Source of the DNA: Polytrichum commune
Taxonomy: Eukaryota; Streptophyta; Polytrichopsida; Polytrichales; Polytrichaceae
DNA length: 64,000 nt
Assembly (NCBI GenBank): GCA_950295325.1
Contig: OX485804.1
Location: 66,316,033 to 66,380,032 of the forward strand
Direction: 5' to 3'
The notes under the pieces are model-generated. The model did no database searches. It had not been told where the DNA came from and saw only the letters and a program-made list of their open reading frames with translations. The translations under genes and the position numbers were made by a program. Numbering within the stretch: the first letter of the stretch is position 1; each line of letters starts with the position of its first letter. Shown piece after piece: positions 23,946-35,500 of this stretch.

Positions 23946-24526
23946 GGTGCCTACCCAACCACAGTCAACAACCGCTTGGACCGGGTCCTTGTAGTTTCCT
24001 TGGGAAATGTCCCCCCCCCCCCCTCCTTGGGCTCCACCCACCATTCAACCAAGTTGGCTACAACTATTGGAGTGACGGAGCCACATATGGATTGTTATAC
24101 AAATTTCATCCAAATTTATATGCATTCATCCAAAAGTTGACGATCTCATCGATGGTTTAATTTTAATTTTATATAACTTTGGGAATACTTCTACCGATTT
24201 CATCCGCAAAAACAATGAAATAATCATAGACTATTTCTTCTTTTTAGTTTTCTCATCACAAGTCACTGGCACATAGCCAGATTAAAGATCGTGAGTGGGT
24301 CCTTGCTCCTCTGAATTTCATTAAGATATATGAGCATCGGTAAGAGTTCAGTAACCCGAGGTCCAAATTAAATGGTGGAATCTTTCCTGTGACGGAGTAT
24401 GGGCAAGCTAACACTGGTCGGTTGGTGTATGGGCCCTCGTCCGTAATCCTTAACTCTTAGGTGTCCAAAAGGTCCCTTGGGCCTTATTATTATTATTATT
24501 ATTATTATACCTTTCATTATGTGTAT

Positions 24527-24645
24527 TTTCATAACATTATTCAGATTCATAACAATGTTTATGTTGGGACTAACAATATTTTGTGAAATACAACCAGTCC
24601 CACATAACATTGTCATGGATTTGAATAATGTTATGTTGTTCATTG
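24527..24645. mobile_element. Hairpin MITE, arms of about 42 bp
   Basis: CATAACATTATTCAGATTCATAACAATGTTTATGTTGGGAC on the left faces an inverted copy, GTCCCACATAACATTGTCATGGATTTGAATAATGTTATG, on the right with a loop of only about 26 bp. A few mismatches exist. A shortened relative is at 10545-10620. It is non-coding. Confidence 0.7.
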
Positions 24646-25292
24646 CAATCACAACTATAACTGTCATTAGCGAAAGCTGAAGGCTGGGTCTTTGCAATGT
24701 TTTTGTAAGGTTGCCAAGGAGATTAGGATGAGTCACCCTTTCCTTCAGTGTCCGGTGAGATTTTTGGGCATAAGCGGTCAAGATACCAGTGCTTCCAAAT
24801 CCAACCAGTTACATGTTGACATCTTTCAATTTTTCTTTATAAATTTGAGATATATTTTATAAATTCCTCTAAAACGGTCGGTAATGTTCCTAACGTCTTG
24901 ACCTTGAACCGGTTATTTCTCAAACTCAACTGGTTCATCTGTAACTAGCGGTCGGTTCTCCCCATTCATTGCTTCCCTTGGACCTTTCAACCAAGTTGGT
25001 TCTTGCTCCAAATTTTCTTGGAATATATATGAAAATTAAGGTGATTTTGGTCCGATTAAAGGGTCGAATCTTTCTGATCCCCTTGTTTTATCTTATAAAG
25101 TGAATTTTTGTTCCCGTTATTTATCCACCTTGTAGGGCCCATGAAGTTAAGACTTTCACCTCTAAGTGGGACTTTGCAAAGTGTCACTCAAGGTATAAGT
25201 GTAAGACAAGTTGAAGTCTCTCAAGTTCTATGCAATTCGACATTCAATCATCCATCTAACTTGTTGCATTTAAACAGAAGATGGGCAATTTA

Positions 25293-25437
25293 GGGCCGGT
25301 TTACACTATGGACCATGAAGTCGGACCATGGAAGATGGCCTTTGTCAATGGTCCGAGTTCATGGTCCGACTTTCATGGTCTGACTTCATAAAAAAATAGT
25401 TTTGAGAGCCTTGGGCCCCTCACTAGGTGTAAACCGA
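25293..25437. repeat. Possible decayed Harbinger-like MITE
   Basis: TTTA precedes GGGCCGGTTTACACTATGG, very like the left end of the element at 1299. The right end near 25425-25437 keeps GTGTAAACCG in inverse orientation but then diverges. The interior repeats short palindromic words (GGTCCGA, CATGGTC). Only the left end is convincing. Confidence 0.4.
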
Positions 25438-26999
25438 ATGTGGACCAAGAAGAATGACCACACACACATACATGAACATCATAAACATTTCATTTAAGAA
25501 TAATATTTTTCATAAGACATGTAGATGAACTATCTAGACTTTTTCTTTCGCAATAATTTAACAAAAGGGGCGAACTCAATCAGGAGGGTCTGCACCATGT
25601 GAATTTGGAACAATGGTAGTACCTCTTAATGTACATGGGTAAATCTCATTTCTAAGGATGCATCTATCTACCTATCTATACCAAATCAAATAAAAGTGGC
25701 CATCAAAACTTGGATGAAAGCTTGAAGATTCATAGGAGGAGAAATTACAACACATTAAAGTTACACTTTTCTACCACATATAATATGCACAAAGCTTGAG
25801 ATGTACAAATTTTTTCTCCATATTATTTATAGACATCTTAAGTCCATCCTGGGGCAAAGTACGTTGGCCCTTGATGGAAAATTTCATATGTCCTCAAGAG
25901 TGAGATGAAGAAGGAGAACATCAAACAACTTTGTTCAAAACAGTTAAAATTTTGACCAAGTAAGAGGTGCTTCATATCCAAAAAGTGGGGAGGTGGTCGT
26001 ATTTCATATCAACAATTGAAGCAGTGTGTTTGAGAAAAACTTCTCACTTCATCTTGTTGGGAGGGGGGGGGGGGGGGTAGGCACATAAGCTTGTGGAAAA
26101 GGCAGAGAAGGACACAACACGTTCTAGAATAAGTTGTCCTAGATCTCAATGAGGACACACTTGATGAGGATCTTGAGGAGTGGGTCAGGGTGCAAGATGC
26201 ATAGGACAAGTTCCTTCATACACAAACCTCATCCAGACATCTACGAAGCCAAAGAGGAAAACTAGGGTTGGTAAGATCTAGGTTGGGATGTCCATCAAGA
26301 GAGGATGTCAATTTAACTTTGGGAAAAACATCCACATGATGTTATGAGTGTGAGGATGTGGACAAACAAAAGTCAAGATTGTTTCTATCATTCCCAAGAA
26401 TATGGTAATTTGGAGTTGAATGATCCACCCTCGCTTGAAGATAACCCCTTCTGCCTGATCAAACGAAGTGACAACTTGAAATGATGGTGCGGCATGGGTA
26501 CAAGCGGACAATATCCATGGATGATACATTTTCAACAAACGAGCCCAAGGTAAGTATGTCAACCATATGAATCGTTCTGGCATTATAATATTCATCACTC
26601 CGTGTCCTACCTCATCTTAACTGCCTTGACCAACATGTATGGTGTCCTATGCTACAGTACCCTTTATATAATGTTATGATTTTCGATGAATGGGAACAAT
26701 GTATTCCTATCACATTCACAATTTAGGGAAATTTGCATGAGGTGAATATCGTGTCATGGTTGAACAAACTCAATGCTAGGTGTCAAGTTGTCAGAGCGGA
26801 CCGAAGACCGAATGCAATTGTTGTGGATAATGATCAAGCTGAATGAAAAGCCATTCAATATGAGAATCATGTTAAAATCTCTCTTGCTATCAGCTGACAT
26901 GTTGATGAACATCTATATGATACGTTTGTTTTTGCTATGCTAGTCAAGTTTGGCCATTCTCACCGCATATTGAAGGACAACAATGATGCCCCAACAAAT
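25438..26999. other. Gene-free stretch, nothing recognised
   Basis: AT-rich sequence with a G run (about 26064-26078). A 96-codon minus-strand frame (26308-26598) resembles no family I know. No element ends found. Confidence 0.4.
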
Positions 27000-29900
27000 C
27001 AAAACTAGAATCCCTTACATTTATTACATACCTAAAAGCCCAAAATATTAATTATAAACAACAACAACTCCCCATCATCTCACAAAATGAACCATACATA
27101 TACCTATGAATATGACTAGTCCCACCCCTAAAATGGGCCATATGGAAAGAAATCACTATTGCAAAAATGAAATAACAAAACACGGCCTTAGTACTATCAC
27201 CCGCATCACTACAACAAAAACTAAAGATTCTCAATGCATTTATTTGCCAAATCATTGAATATGCCTTTTATTATGCCCCCTTTTCTGTTACAGACATCAA
27301 GAAATTGGATAGACTCCTCATCAAACTCACAAAATCCATACGTTACATTCCCAAAGACTCCCTTAACATCCTTGCCCAACTACCATGCAAATTGTTTGGC
27401 ATTGAAGAAGCATTCTCCCTACTTCCAAGATATGCCACTACACTTAGTGAAAAACTCACACAAACTCTTAATGACCCCGGCCCATTAGGCCAAATTTAGT
27501 AAGGAATAGTGAAATTTATAGCCAACAAATATGGTGGAGGTAAACACTTCCCACAATTAAAATACCAAGTGTGTTCTAGGTCACCGACCACTAGATCCCT
27601 ATACATACTAAAAAAATACTTCAACATCCATTTAGACTCCATAGGCAACATCTTTCCTCAACAACTCCTTGCCATCGGAAGACTAAGTTAGTACAAAAGC
27701 CCATTCTACCCCACTCCCACCCCACAACAAAGATCCAATACGGAGAAATTCCTTAAAAACTCTCCTCCTTCAACATTACCACCTACCCCAAATCCAAGAT
27801 ATCACCAACACGTGCATACTCAACATTGAAGAATTTCAAGATAAATACCAAACCAAATCTAAATATTGAAAAGCACATTTTTACAAGCTACCATTGTCTT
27901 CCCACCAAACACATACCACACACCATCCCCACACACCTCCACCTCCACATCCCCAAACTCTACTCCGCACCCAACATATAATACAACCATGCAACCCCTA
28001 GGCACCCCTATTTCATACATTTCTAGCTTTGAATCCATACACAAAATAAAAATAAAAATGGGGAGCCAAGCAACATACTCATAAAATTTCACTACCACTA
28101 GCAAACCCCACACACCAACCACTCCAAATGGATCACGCACACACAACTCTTAAACCATGACACCGTCCTCTACGAACACAACCTACTACTTATCACAAAA
28201 CTCACACAAACGATAAAACAACAAGACATTAAAAAACAAATTACTCAACAACCTAAAACCCAACAATCATGTCATAGACGAAATGTTCGCCCTCACCTTG
28301 ACATCCCACACTTTACTTTCCATACTGAAAAATGTATCCCAGACAAAGACATCATTACCATATCATCCACAATACAAATACATCTCCCTCTGGCCCAAAT
28401 ACATGACAACATGGGAAGCTACCAAACCACTATACCACTTGAAAAAATAACATGGCTATGGAAAAAATACTCATTTTATAAACCGATCGAGAACCACACT
28501 CTCTTCCCACTTGTACAAGACTTTACCAAGGAAATTCTCCTCATTAACCAATTCATCAAACCACTTCCAAGACACAAACCACCCACCAACCCCCTCATCC
28601 ATAACCACCGCATACTTCCATCATCAATTTTAGACAAACTCATACAAACCTTTCAAATCCCACACTCATACTTCTCCAATCCACTCATATGTCCCATGCC
28701 ATTATCACATTACTACTTTCCATATGAAAGAGATGTAATCTTTGGCTCCCTAGGCCCAGTCTTCTCCACTCAATGGAAATGATGTGGACATGCCCATATA
28801 ACAATCCTAAACCTACTCCCACAAATCATCAAATGGACAAGCCTAGCCGTATAGACCAACCACAACTGCACTATAATTATTACCATCACATACAATGATA
28901 GGACAAACAATGCAACCGACCCGCTTCAATAACCACATATAACTCCTATGCTTACCATCCCACCCCTCACTGTACAATATACTAAAACATTGGCCTTCCC
29001 CACATACTATAACAACAAAGAACCCTTACCTCCATTCTAATACTCTCACACACATCCACCACACCACAAATACCCACCTTCTTTCCAACATCTCCCTACA
29101 ACACTCCTCCCCACTTGCACCACCTACCCCACCATACCCACCCCTCATGCAAATAGAACATATATCAAAATTCCTAAAGCATGGCACATAGCCCAACACC
29201 CCTCCCCCCTCCCTTGAACCGTAACATCAGTCCTCCCCCTATGCTTCCCCCCTGCCCAATCCTACTATACGGATGGCTCATTTAGACCACTGGTTGGAGA
29301 AGGAAAGGACAATATTGCAGGAGCTGGAGTTTTCAATGGACCATTACAAGTCAATATCACTACTTGCCTACTTAGATACCCAAAGTTCTTAGAGCAAATT
29401 TATACACACTCGTGATTGCCATGGAACACACCAAAACGCTCCCAGCGGAAACATTCATATTCATAGATAGCTTCGACAACATATATCTTCTCTTCAAGCA
29501 CACAAGAAAGCCATCTTCTTATTATAACCACCCAGATACAGTAAGCTCCTCATAACCCGAACAGTAAATATGCTAAGAACATCCCACCACAATATCGCCA
29601 TCCACAAAGTCAAAGCCCACACAAACATCGTTGGAAATGACGAGGCTGATAAAAGTGGCCAAAAGAGGAGCACATCAACCTTGCATTATAAAAACCTCTT
29701 TCCAGCTCATTGGCCATCTATCCCCCCAACATCCACACCACATGACAACTCATGAATAGAACTACATGGAAAAAGAATACATAAGCACACTCATCTCCCA
29801 TGCAAAAAATATAATACCCTATATTGACAAATGGCTCTCCAACACATAAAATGGCCAAATCTATTATTAGATACCCTTTGGATTACCGATGTGCAAATTA

Positions 29901-31181
29901 TACAAACCCTCAAATTTAGATATGAAAGATACTTAGAAAACTACAGAAAAAAACACATCCTCAAACAAGACATATCCCCAACGTGTAACCTATGCACATC
30001 CCACCAAAACGACACATGCCTCCACCTACTATCATGTTGCATAAACAAACACATAAACAATCTAAGGACAAACTGACACAACAAAAGCAATACATCACGG
30101 GTAGATCACTTAGTGCATTTTAAAAACGACGTGCGGCATAATATAGAGAGGATTAAAATCATTTGAAATAAAAATTATAAAGGAATTCCAAATAATGAAG
30201 GGGCCATTAAATGTAGACAATCCCATTATAAGTAAGTTAGATGGACATAAAACGCGGGCCATTATTTTTTTGTAAAATTAATATAGGGGCTAAAGATAAG
30301 GATCCTAGAAGGTATGTTTAGTATGGTATGTAAATGGGTTTAGGACTCACGGGGATGAATGATAATTGGGATTTCCGTCTGTCCAAAAATGGATGAAAAG
30401 GGAACGCGCCGTCGTTGGGGTCGTCTTCCCCACGCCCGTCTATTACTTAAAAGAAATATAGAGTACAAAAAATTGCAGTGACTTGGACAATATAAGTAAT
30501 GGAAGGGTGCAAATAAATGGGCCATTTTTGAAATTTAAGTAATTATAGGGAGGCTTTAATTCAACCCTTGAAGGTAAATAACCCCAAAACAAAAAAACCC
30601 CAGCCGCACGTGGTGCACAAAAATGCCTTAGAGTGATCTACCCGTGCAATACATGCACTAGCGAACACAATACTAGCCCACCCCACAACCCATTACTTTA
30701 CCCTAATCAATGCTGGTAACATTAAAGACCACACACATGATAACACCATACCCTCATGGCTACTCCCATGCACATGCTATCTACCAACATGTAAATGTCC
30801 AACTCGACTTACACTTGATATATTATGTATCCTAGGAGCCCTACCTACAGATAAACCACCCTCACCCAACCCAAACCTCAAAGCATAAATATTTGAATTC
30901 ACCTATTGCAATGATAGATTCCCCATAGAAGCCACCAACCAAAAACTTGATAAATATGCCATTCTCCACCCACTATTATCCCAACTAAGGTGGATTGTAC
31001 CACCATCCATTATAATCACGGCACGATTAAGGGGCACTGTACATACAACAATTGTTAAACTCCTCCAAGTTCTACAAATTCCCAACTCCAAAATCCATAA
31101 ATTAATTGAATTTTTCTTCCAAATTGCTGTAAGGTACCTAGCACACATAATCCTAAACAAAAGGAAATTAGAAAAGAAATA
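27000..31181 (+). pseudogene. Degraded LINE (end of reverse transcriptase, RNase H, C-terminal Cys region), interrupted
   Basis: Pieces of one ORF2 are readable in order on the plus strand with frame breaks and stops. These are PYIYL then LKWAIWKEITIAK (27080-27150, end of the polymerase) and LKILNAFICQIIEYAF to FSVTDIKKLDRLLIKLTKSI (27215-27345). A linker follows (28411-28782), then RNase H from YYTDGSF (29263) with IFIDS near 29460 and VKAH...GNDEAD near 29610-29650. After that come CNLC...CLHLLSC (about 29985-30040) and, beyond the inserted element at 30096-30646, CTCYLPTCKCPTRL near 30770-30810, closing at TAA 31181. The RNase H Glu of the usual RAEL is Asn (RANL), so this domain is inactive. 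The 5' part (endonuclease, most of the polymerase) is absent. The plus strand is strikingly rich in A and C and poor in G. Confidence 0.75.
30096..30646. mobile_element. hAT-like non-autonomous element inside the LINE, 551 bp
   Basis: It begins CACGGGTAGATCACT and ends AGTGATCTACCCGTG, a perfect 15-bp inverted end, with weaker pairing to about 42 bp (ACGTGCGGC on both sides). The 8-bp sequence CAATACAT stands immediately outside on both sides (30088-30095 and 30647-30654). An 8-bp duplication is typical of hAT transposons. There is no coding capacity. The LINE reading continues on the far side, so this insertion came after the LINE. Confidence 0.85.
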
Positions 31182-32009
31182 AGGCCCGGTCCCACTTGAC
31201 TAAACACACCTACTAACGCTAAAACCCAAAACTGACATAGAACACATAGCCCTAACACTAAGCTGCCCCCCTCTCTCGTGCTCAAGCAGACATGAGAGGA
31301 AGGCGGTGAACGGGCATCGCATGTCAGGGTAAAAAACCATGGAGTTCTTTTTTCTATTCTTTTTCTTTTTTGCATTGACTTGTAGCCTCTAGCCTTGACG
31401 TTGAATTTTCTTGGTCTTTAAGAATAGTACCTCAAAACTGGGATAAACAATGCCGGTTCTTCTTTGGTCTTTGATTAGTATACATCGAAGCAAGCAACAC
31501 AAACACAAATGTAGTTGGAGTGCGCAAATGATCTCCAAAACCATCAAACATTATTAGGTCACATTAATGATGATATACAAGCAATCATTGTAGACATGGT
31601 CCAAGGTTGGATAAGTGAAGTCAATTAGAGCTAGTGGTGGGGAGTTATTAGGAGGATCTTATACATGATGTATTGTTCGTTATAAATAAAGCCAAACAGT
31701 TCATGAAATTAATTTTGTGAAGTTGTGAATATGGGTACCCAATCATGAAATTATTCACAACATGTATTGAAAATAGTTGGAAGTTCAAGTTCTAGCCAAG
31801 TCTCATTAATTGGTCAATGATATCGTGGAAATGCTGCACAGACCCATATATACAAAAACAGAAAGAAATGAACCATAATACTAAACCAATTGTTCATGTA
31901 GTGAACTTGGTTCATGATTCCAATGAAATTGATAGAACCTATTGCTAAATTGGTTTGTAAGATCATGAAATTGAGTTTGCACTTCTGTGAATTCATCTTA
32001 CCAAAGGAG
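31182..32009. other. LINE trailer and gene-free spacer
   Basis: The A/C-rich composition of the LINE continues to about 31260 and then fades. No clear poly-A tail or target duplication was found. The remainder shows no gene. Confidence 0.35.
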
Positions 32010-32118
32010 TAATGTTAGGTTGACATCAAGTGTTGGTGACACTACACTGGCATATTACAATTAGTATTGAGCAAGATGGAACTGGTGATGATAAATACAA
32101 TATTTAGTGTACTATTTG
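32010..32118. repeat. Partial MITE family A (right end)
   Basis: TGTTAGGTTGACATCAAGTG, TTGGTGACACTACA, ACAATTAGTATTGAGCAAGA and ATACAATATTTAGTGTAC match the right-hand 110 bp of the element at 4988-5358. The left part is missing. Confidence 0.65.
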
Positions 32119-32581
32119 CACACCTATACATCACTTGTGTACATTGACCCTTTTATTATATATAATTGACACATTCTATGATGCACCAACTTCATTAGTT
32201 TGATCCAAAGCTGGTGAAGTTAATCAGTTCAGTATCATGAGAACAACCAATGCAACACGTCATCAACCACAATCGATTTCAAAATGAATCTAAAAATACT
32301 CTCACAAGACCTGCTTGCAATATAAGATGTGCAAAATTCGGGAGATCAAAAGCTCTCTACAACCTGAGATCATCTAAGAAAGACCTCTTGGCAGCAAGAG
32401 CCTTATGGGTGATTACTATCTCCACACCTGTACATTACCTTCTGTACAATGAACCTTTTGATCTATACTCTACACTCTCTAAAATGCACCACCTTCATCA
32501 GAAACACAAACCACTACAGACCATCCACAGAGAAAATGTATGTTTCTCCCGTTTACAAACGAAAGCTGTGACATTCTTGTC

Positions 32582-35500
32582 TTAGGTGGCCACTCTTCTA
32601 GGTTTGGGAGTTTCCTCATCTTTCTCCCCTCTTAAGGCAATGAAAGTTCTTGCCTCACTTTTCACAGGATACAGATAACAATGCCATGGAGCTTCACTAG
32701 GTGCCTTCCATATCGGGGCCTCTTCCAAAGAGGTCTCTCCAGTCAAAGAGGAATCAACACACCACACACAGTCCAAATCAGGTTCTTGGTAGTCAGCACA
32801 CACGACACATCCAAGTGCTGTATACCCATCTGGGGCCTGAGGCATCCATATGGAGATGGGACTGCCCAACCCATCTTTCCAATTCCTCCATATCTGTATG
32901 TCAACCACGCTGTCAGTGCTTTGTTGCTTCAAGATACCACAAAACTGCTTTCCAGCCAAAAAGATAACCCTTATTTAACCACAACAGTTAACGCTTACTC
33001 AACTTTTGCAATCAAAGAGTGTGGACTTTGGAATAGTGTGGATAATAAATAGAGTGGACACATCAACTTTCTAGTGCCTTAGAATTAGTATCTAATTCTC
33101 ATGTATCTCATGGAATTAATGTATCACATGGAAAGTGGATTGGCATGGATCATATATGATTTGTGAGGGTGTGAACATGTCAAATGGCAAGGTGTGATGC
33201 ACACCAAATGATAACAGTGGTGCCACATGACATTTGGACTAGATGTTTACACTGATTGACTTTGCACATATTTACACATGTTCACACTGAGTGACGGAGT
33301 AATACATCTGATTTTTAACACAAAGTATCTCATGCCAAGTGGTTTACTAGTGTTGGACACCATTGAGAATGGTGGTGCTACATGACACATGCACAAGATT
33401 CTTTACACTGAATGACTTCATGGACACCTTAATTTGAACCCCAGAATGTTTCATGAAGTTAACACCGCTTTTTTACTCAATGAAAAACTACTGTAATGTT
33501 GATTTTATAGTTACTGTAGTCCACAATAATGTAAAAATGTGGATGCTGCGAATTAGTGTGGTCCAACTATTTGTAACAGAAGGAACCTGCTTGTTGATGA
33601 GGTCAAGGTGAACATCTTACCAGTTCAAATCCCAACGGCTTCTCAAACTTTTCGTCTTCATTTCTGTATGTGATGACAGTTTGGCTATCTGGATAATCTC
33701 CACAATATGCAATGTCTCCAACAGACACATACCTGTAATATAACAAATGAGGAGGTTTCTTAGTGACATCCCTAAATGGCTACTTCCATTTCAAATAGCT
33801 ACTTGTATTCCACTTGGATCATAAGCCAATATCACCAGCATTAAGGTAAAAGGGTTGGGAATCTTATAAAAGCCCAGATAATTTTGTACTGAGGATATAT
33901 AGGACCAGAATCATAAGTATTAAAACTGAACTTGCAAACTTACAGTATTGGCAATTCGGTTTACTAAACCAAGCTGGAAACACTTTTTTCTAGACAGAAA
34001 GACGTATCCCCATCTTGGAATGGCAAACTACACCATTTATGGTATTTAATGTCACATGCGTAATAGTGTCACTTACCCTATTTTGAGGCGTATGCTAGGT
34101 TACATTGATGATTATCAACTTCACAATAAGTGTCAAACTCATGACACTAGGCGTTCAAGTGTGCTTACTAATATCTTGGCATGAGTATGTTCAATAGTGT
34201 TATGAGGTGCATTCCTATGATACACAATGATCTACAAGTTGACTAAAGTGTACACAAATGACACTTGCAATTAGTACACTCAAAAATATCTTCCCCTTGC
34301 ATGCTAAAACGCTAAACCAACATCTAACATATCCCAATGTGCTACTCTAAATGTAATAATGCAGATATTTTTTCACTTAAAGAAGTTAATTATGTTGATG
34401 AATGGAATCATATACTTTGAGACACTTGGAGACCTCCAGGCCCATCGCAAATAGTGTATGTGACACTAAATACCATAAGCGGTTTAGTAATGTGTTATCA
34501 TCTCTACATTACTCACACAACATGAATTCAAAGAGGGAATGCAAAATCCAAAATCAAAATAAAATACGAACTCACCCAGGCGGTGGTGTTGGTCTCCAGA
34601 ATGATAACACATCACCTCCTGTTGCACCCTGTGGCAGGTTCAGGGATCACAAGCTGATCGATTAGGGTAATGCAAGGATAATATGGACATGACATTATAA
34701 AGATCTCGGATCAGCATTTCTTGTTCTAAAGTCCATTCAGCTAAATGGCATGAAACTGTCTTGCACTACATCCATGGTTCATAATGTAACCGCTAGGTAT
34801 GCCTAAGAAAACGTGAAAAACCCACACAATTTCTGCTTGATAACTTAACCATGCCGTATGTAACTTGATCAGTCTTATAAAAAAAACAACATCACAAAGG
34901 AAGTATGGCCGAGAAACCTTGAACCCTAAACCCTAAACCCTAAACTCTATGTAACAACGGTGGGATAGGTTTGCCCATTTCTTGACAGATACTGACCAAT
35001 TAACACATAAAGAGCTCATACTGGAAACTACTGTCATGTTAGTCTGTGGATGACTGACTAATGAAAAGAGAAACTATACCAGACATGAACTGCCTGCATT
35101 GTCTAGTGTCCAGATCTGTGTGCCTAGAGAGGTTTCGAGTCGGAAGTCATCACCATCTGGGGATCGTTGTCCTTCCCAAGGTTTCCCAGACCTGGATGTT
35201 TCCCCCTCCCCATTTGAATGGCTCGAACTTGCCTGGCTACTCCCTGAACTCTTTCTTCCAGTCTTGTCCCAGACATGTCTTGGCTTTGGTCTTCTCCGGA
35301 ACCTCTTTGCCTTCTGATGAATACACATTTTGAGAGCACCCAATTGAGAACTACAATTTAGAACTACCTTCAAAGTGGACGTTAGAACAGAGTCAGTAAA
35401 TTAGAGTATTGCTAGAACATTTTGAGAACTCAAACTGGGTCTGACTATGCAAAAGAACGTGTGTTTGAGCTACAAATTTCCATTTTAAGCTAATTGTGTC

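Larger units (their letters stand above)
32582..35367 (-). other. VPS13: VPS13 exons 43-46: Ser-rich linker and terminal VPS62 block
   Basis: Exons: 35080-35367, 34576-34628, 33621-33732, 32582-32893 (254 residues). Exon 43 is a basic, Ser-rich linker (KRFRRRPKP, SSGSSQASSSHSNGEGE). All three frames are rather open there, so its frame and acceptor (35367) are the least certain of the gene. Exons 44-46 form a clear VPS62 block: LSFWRPTPPPG, YVSVGDIAYCGDYPD, WRNWKDGLGSPISIWMP, PDGYTALGCVV and APWHCYLYPVKSEARTFIAL. The protein stops 16 residues later (EKDEETPKPRRVAT at the end). A (CCCTAAA)3 run lies in the intron before exon 44. Confidence 0.82.

Noticed and set aside
32681-33052. Plus-strand frames opposite the last VPS13 exon
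   Set aside because: They are antisense shadows of the conserved VPS62 coding sequence.
35124-35339. Alternative frame across VPS13 exon 43
   Set aside because: Open but without family resemblance. The chosen frame alone stays open over the full 288 nt and ends at a proper donor, although this exon remains the least certain.
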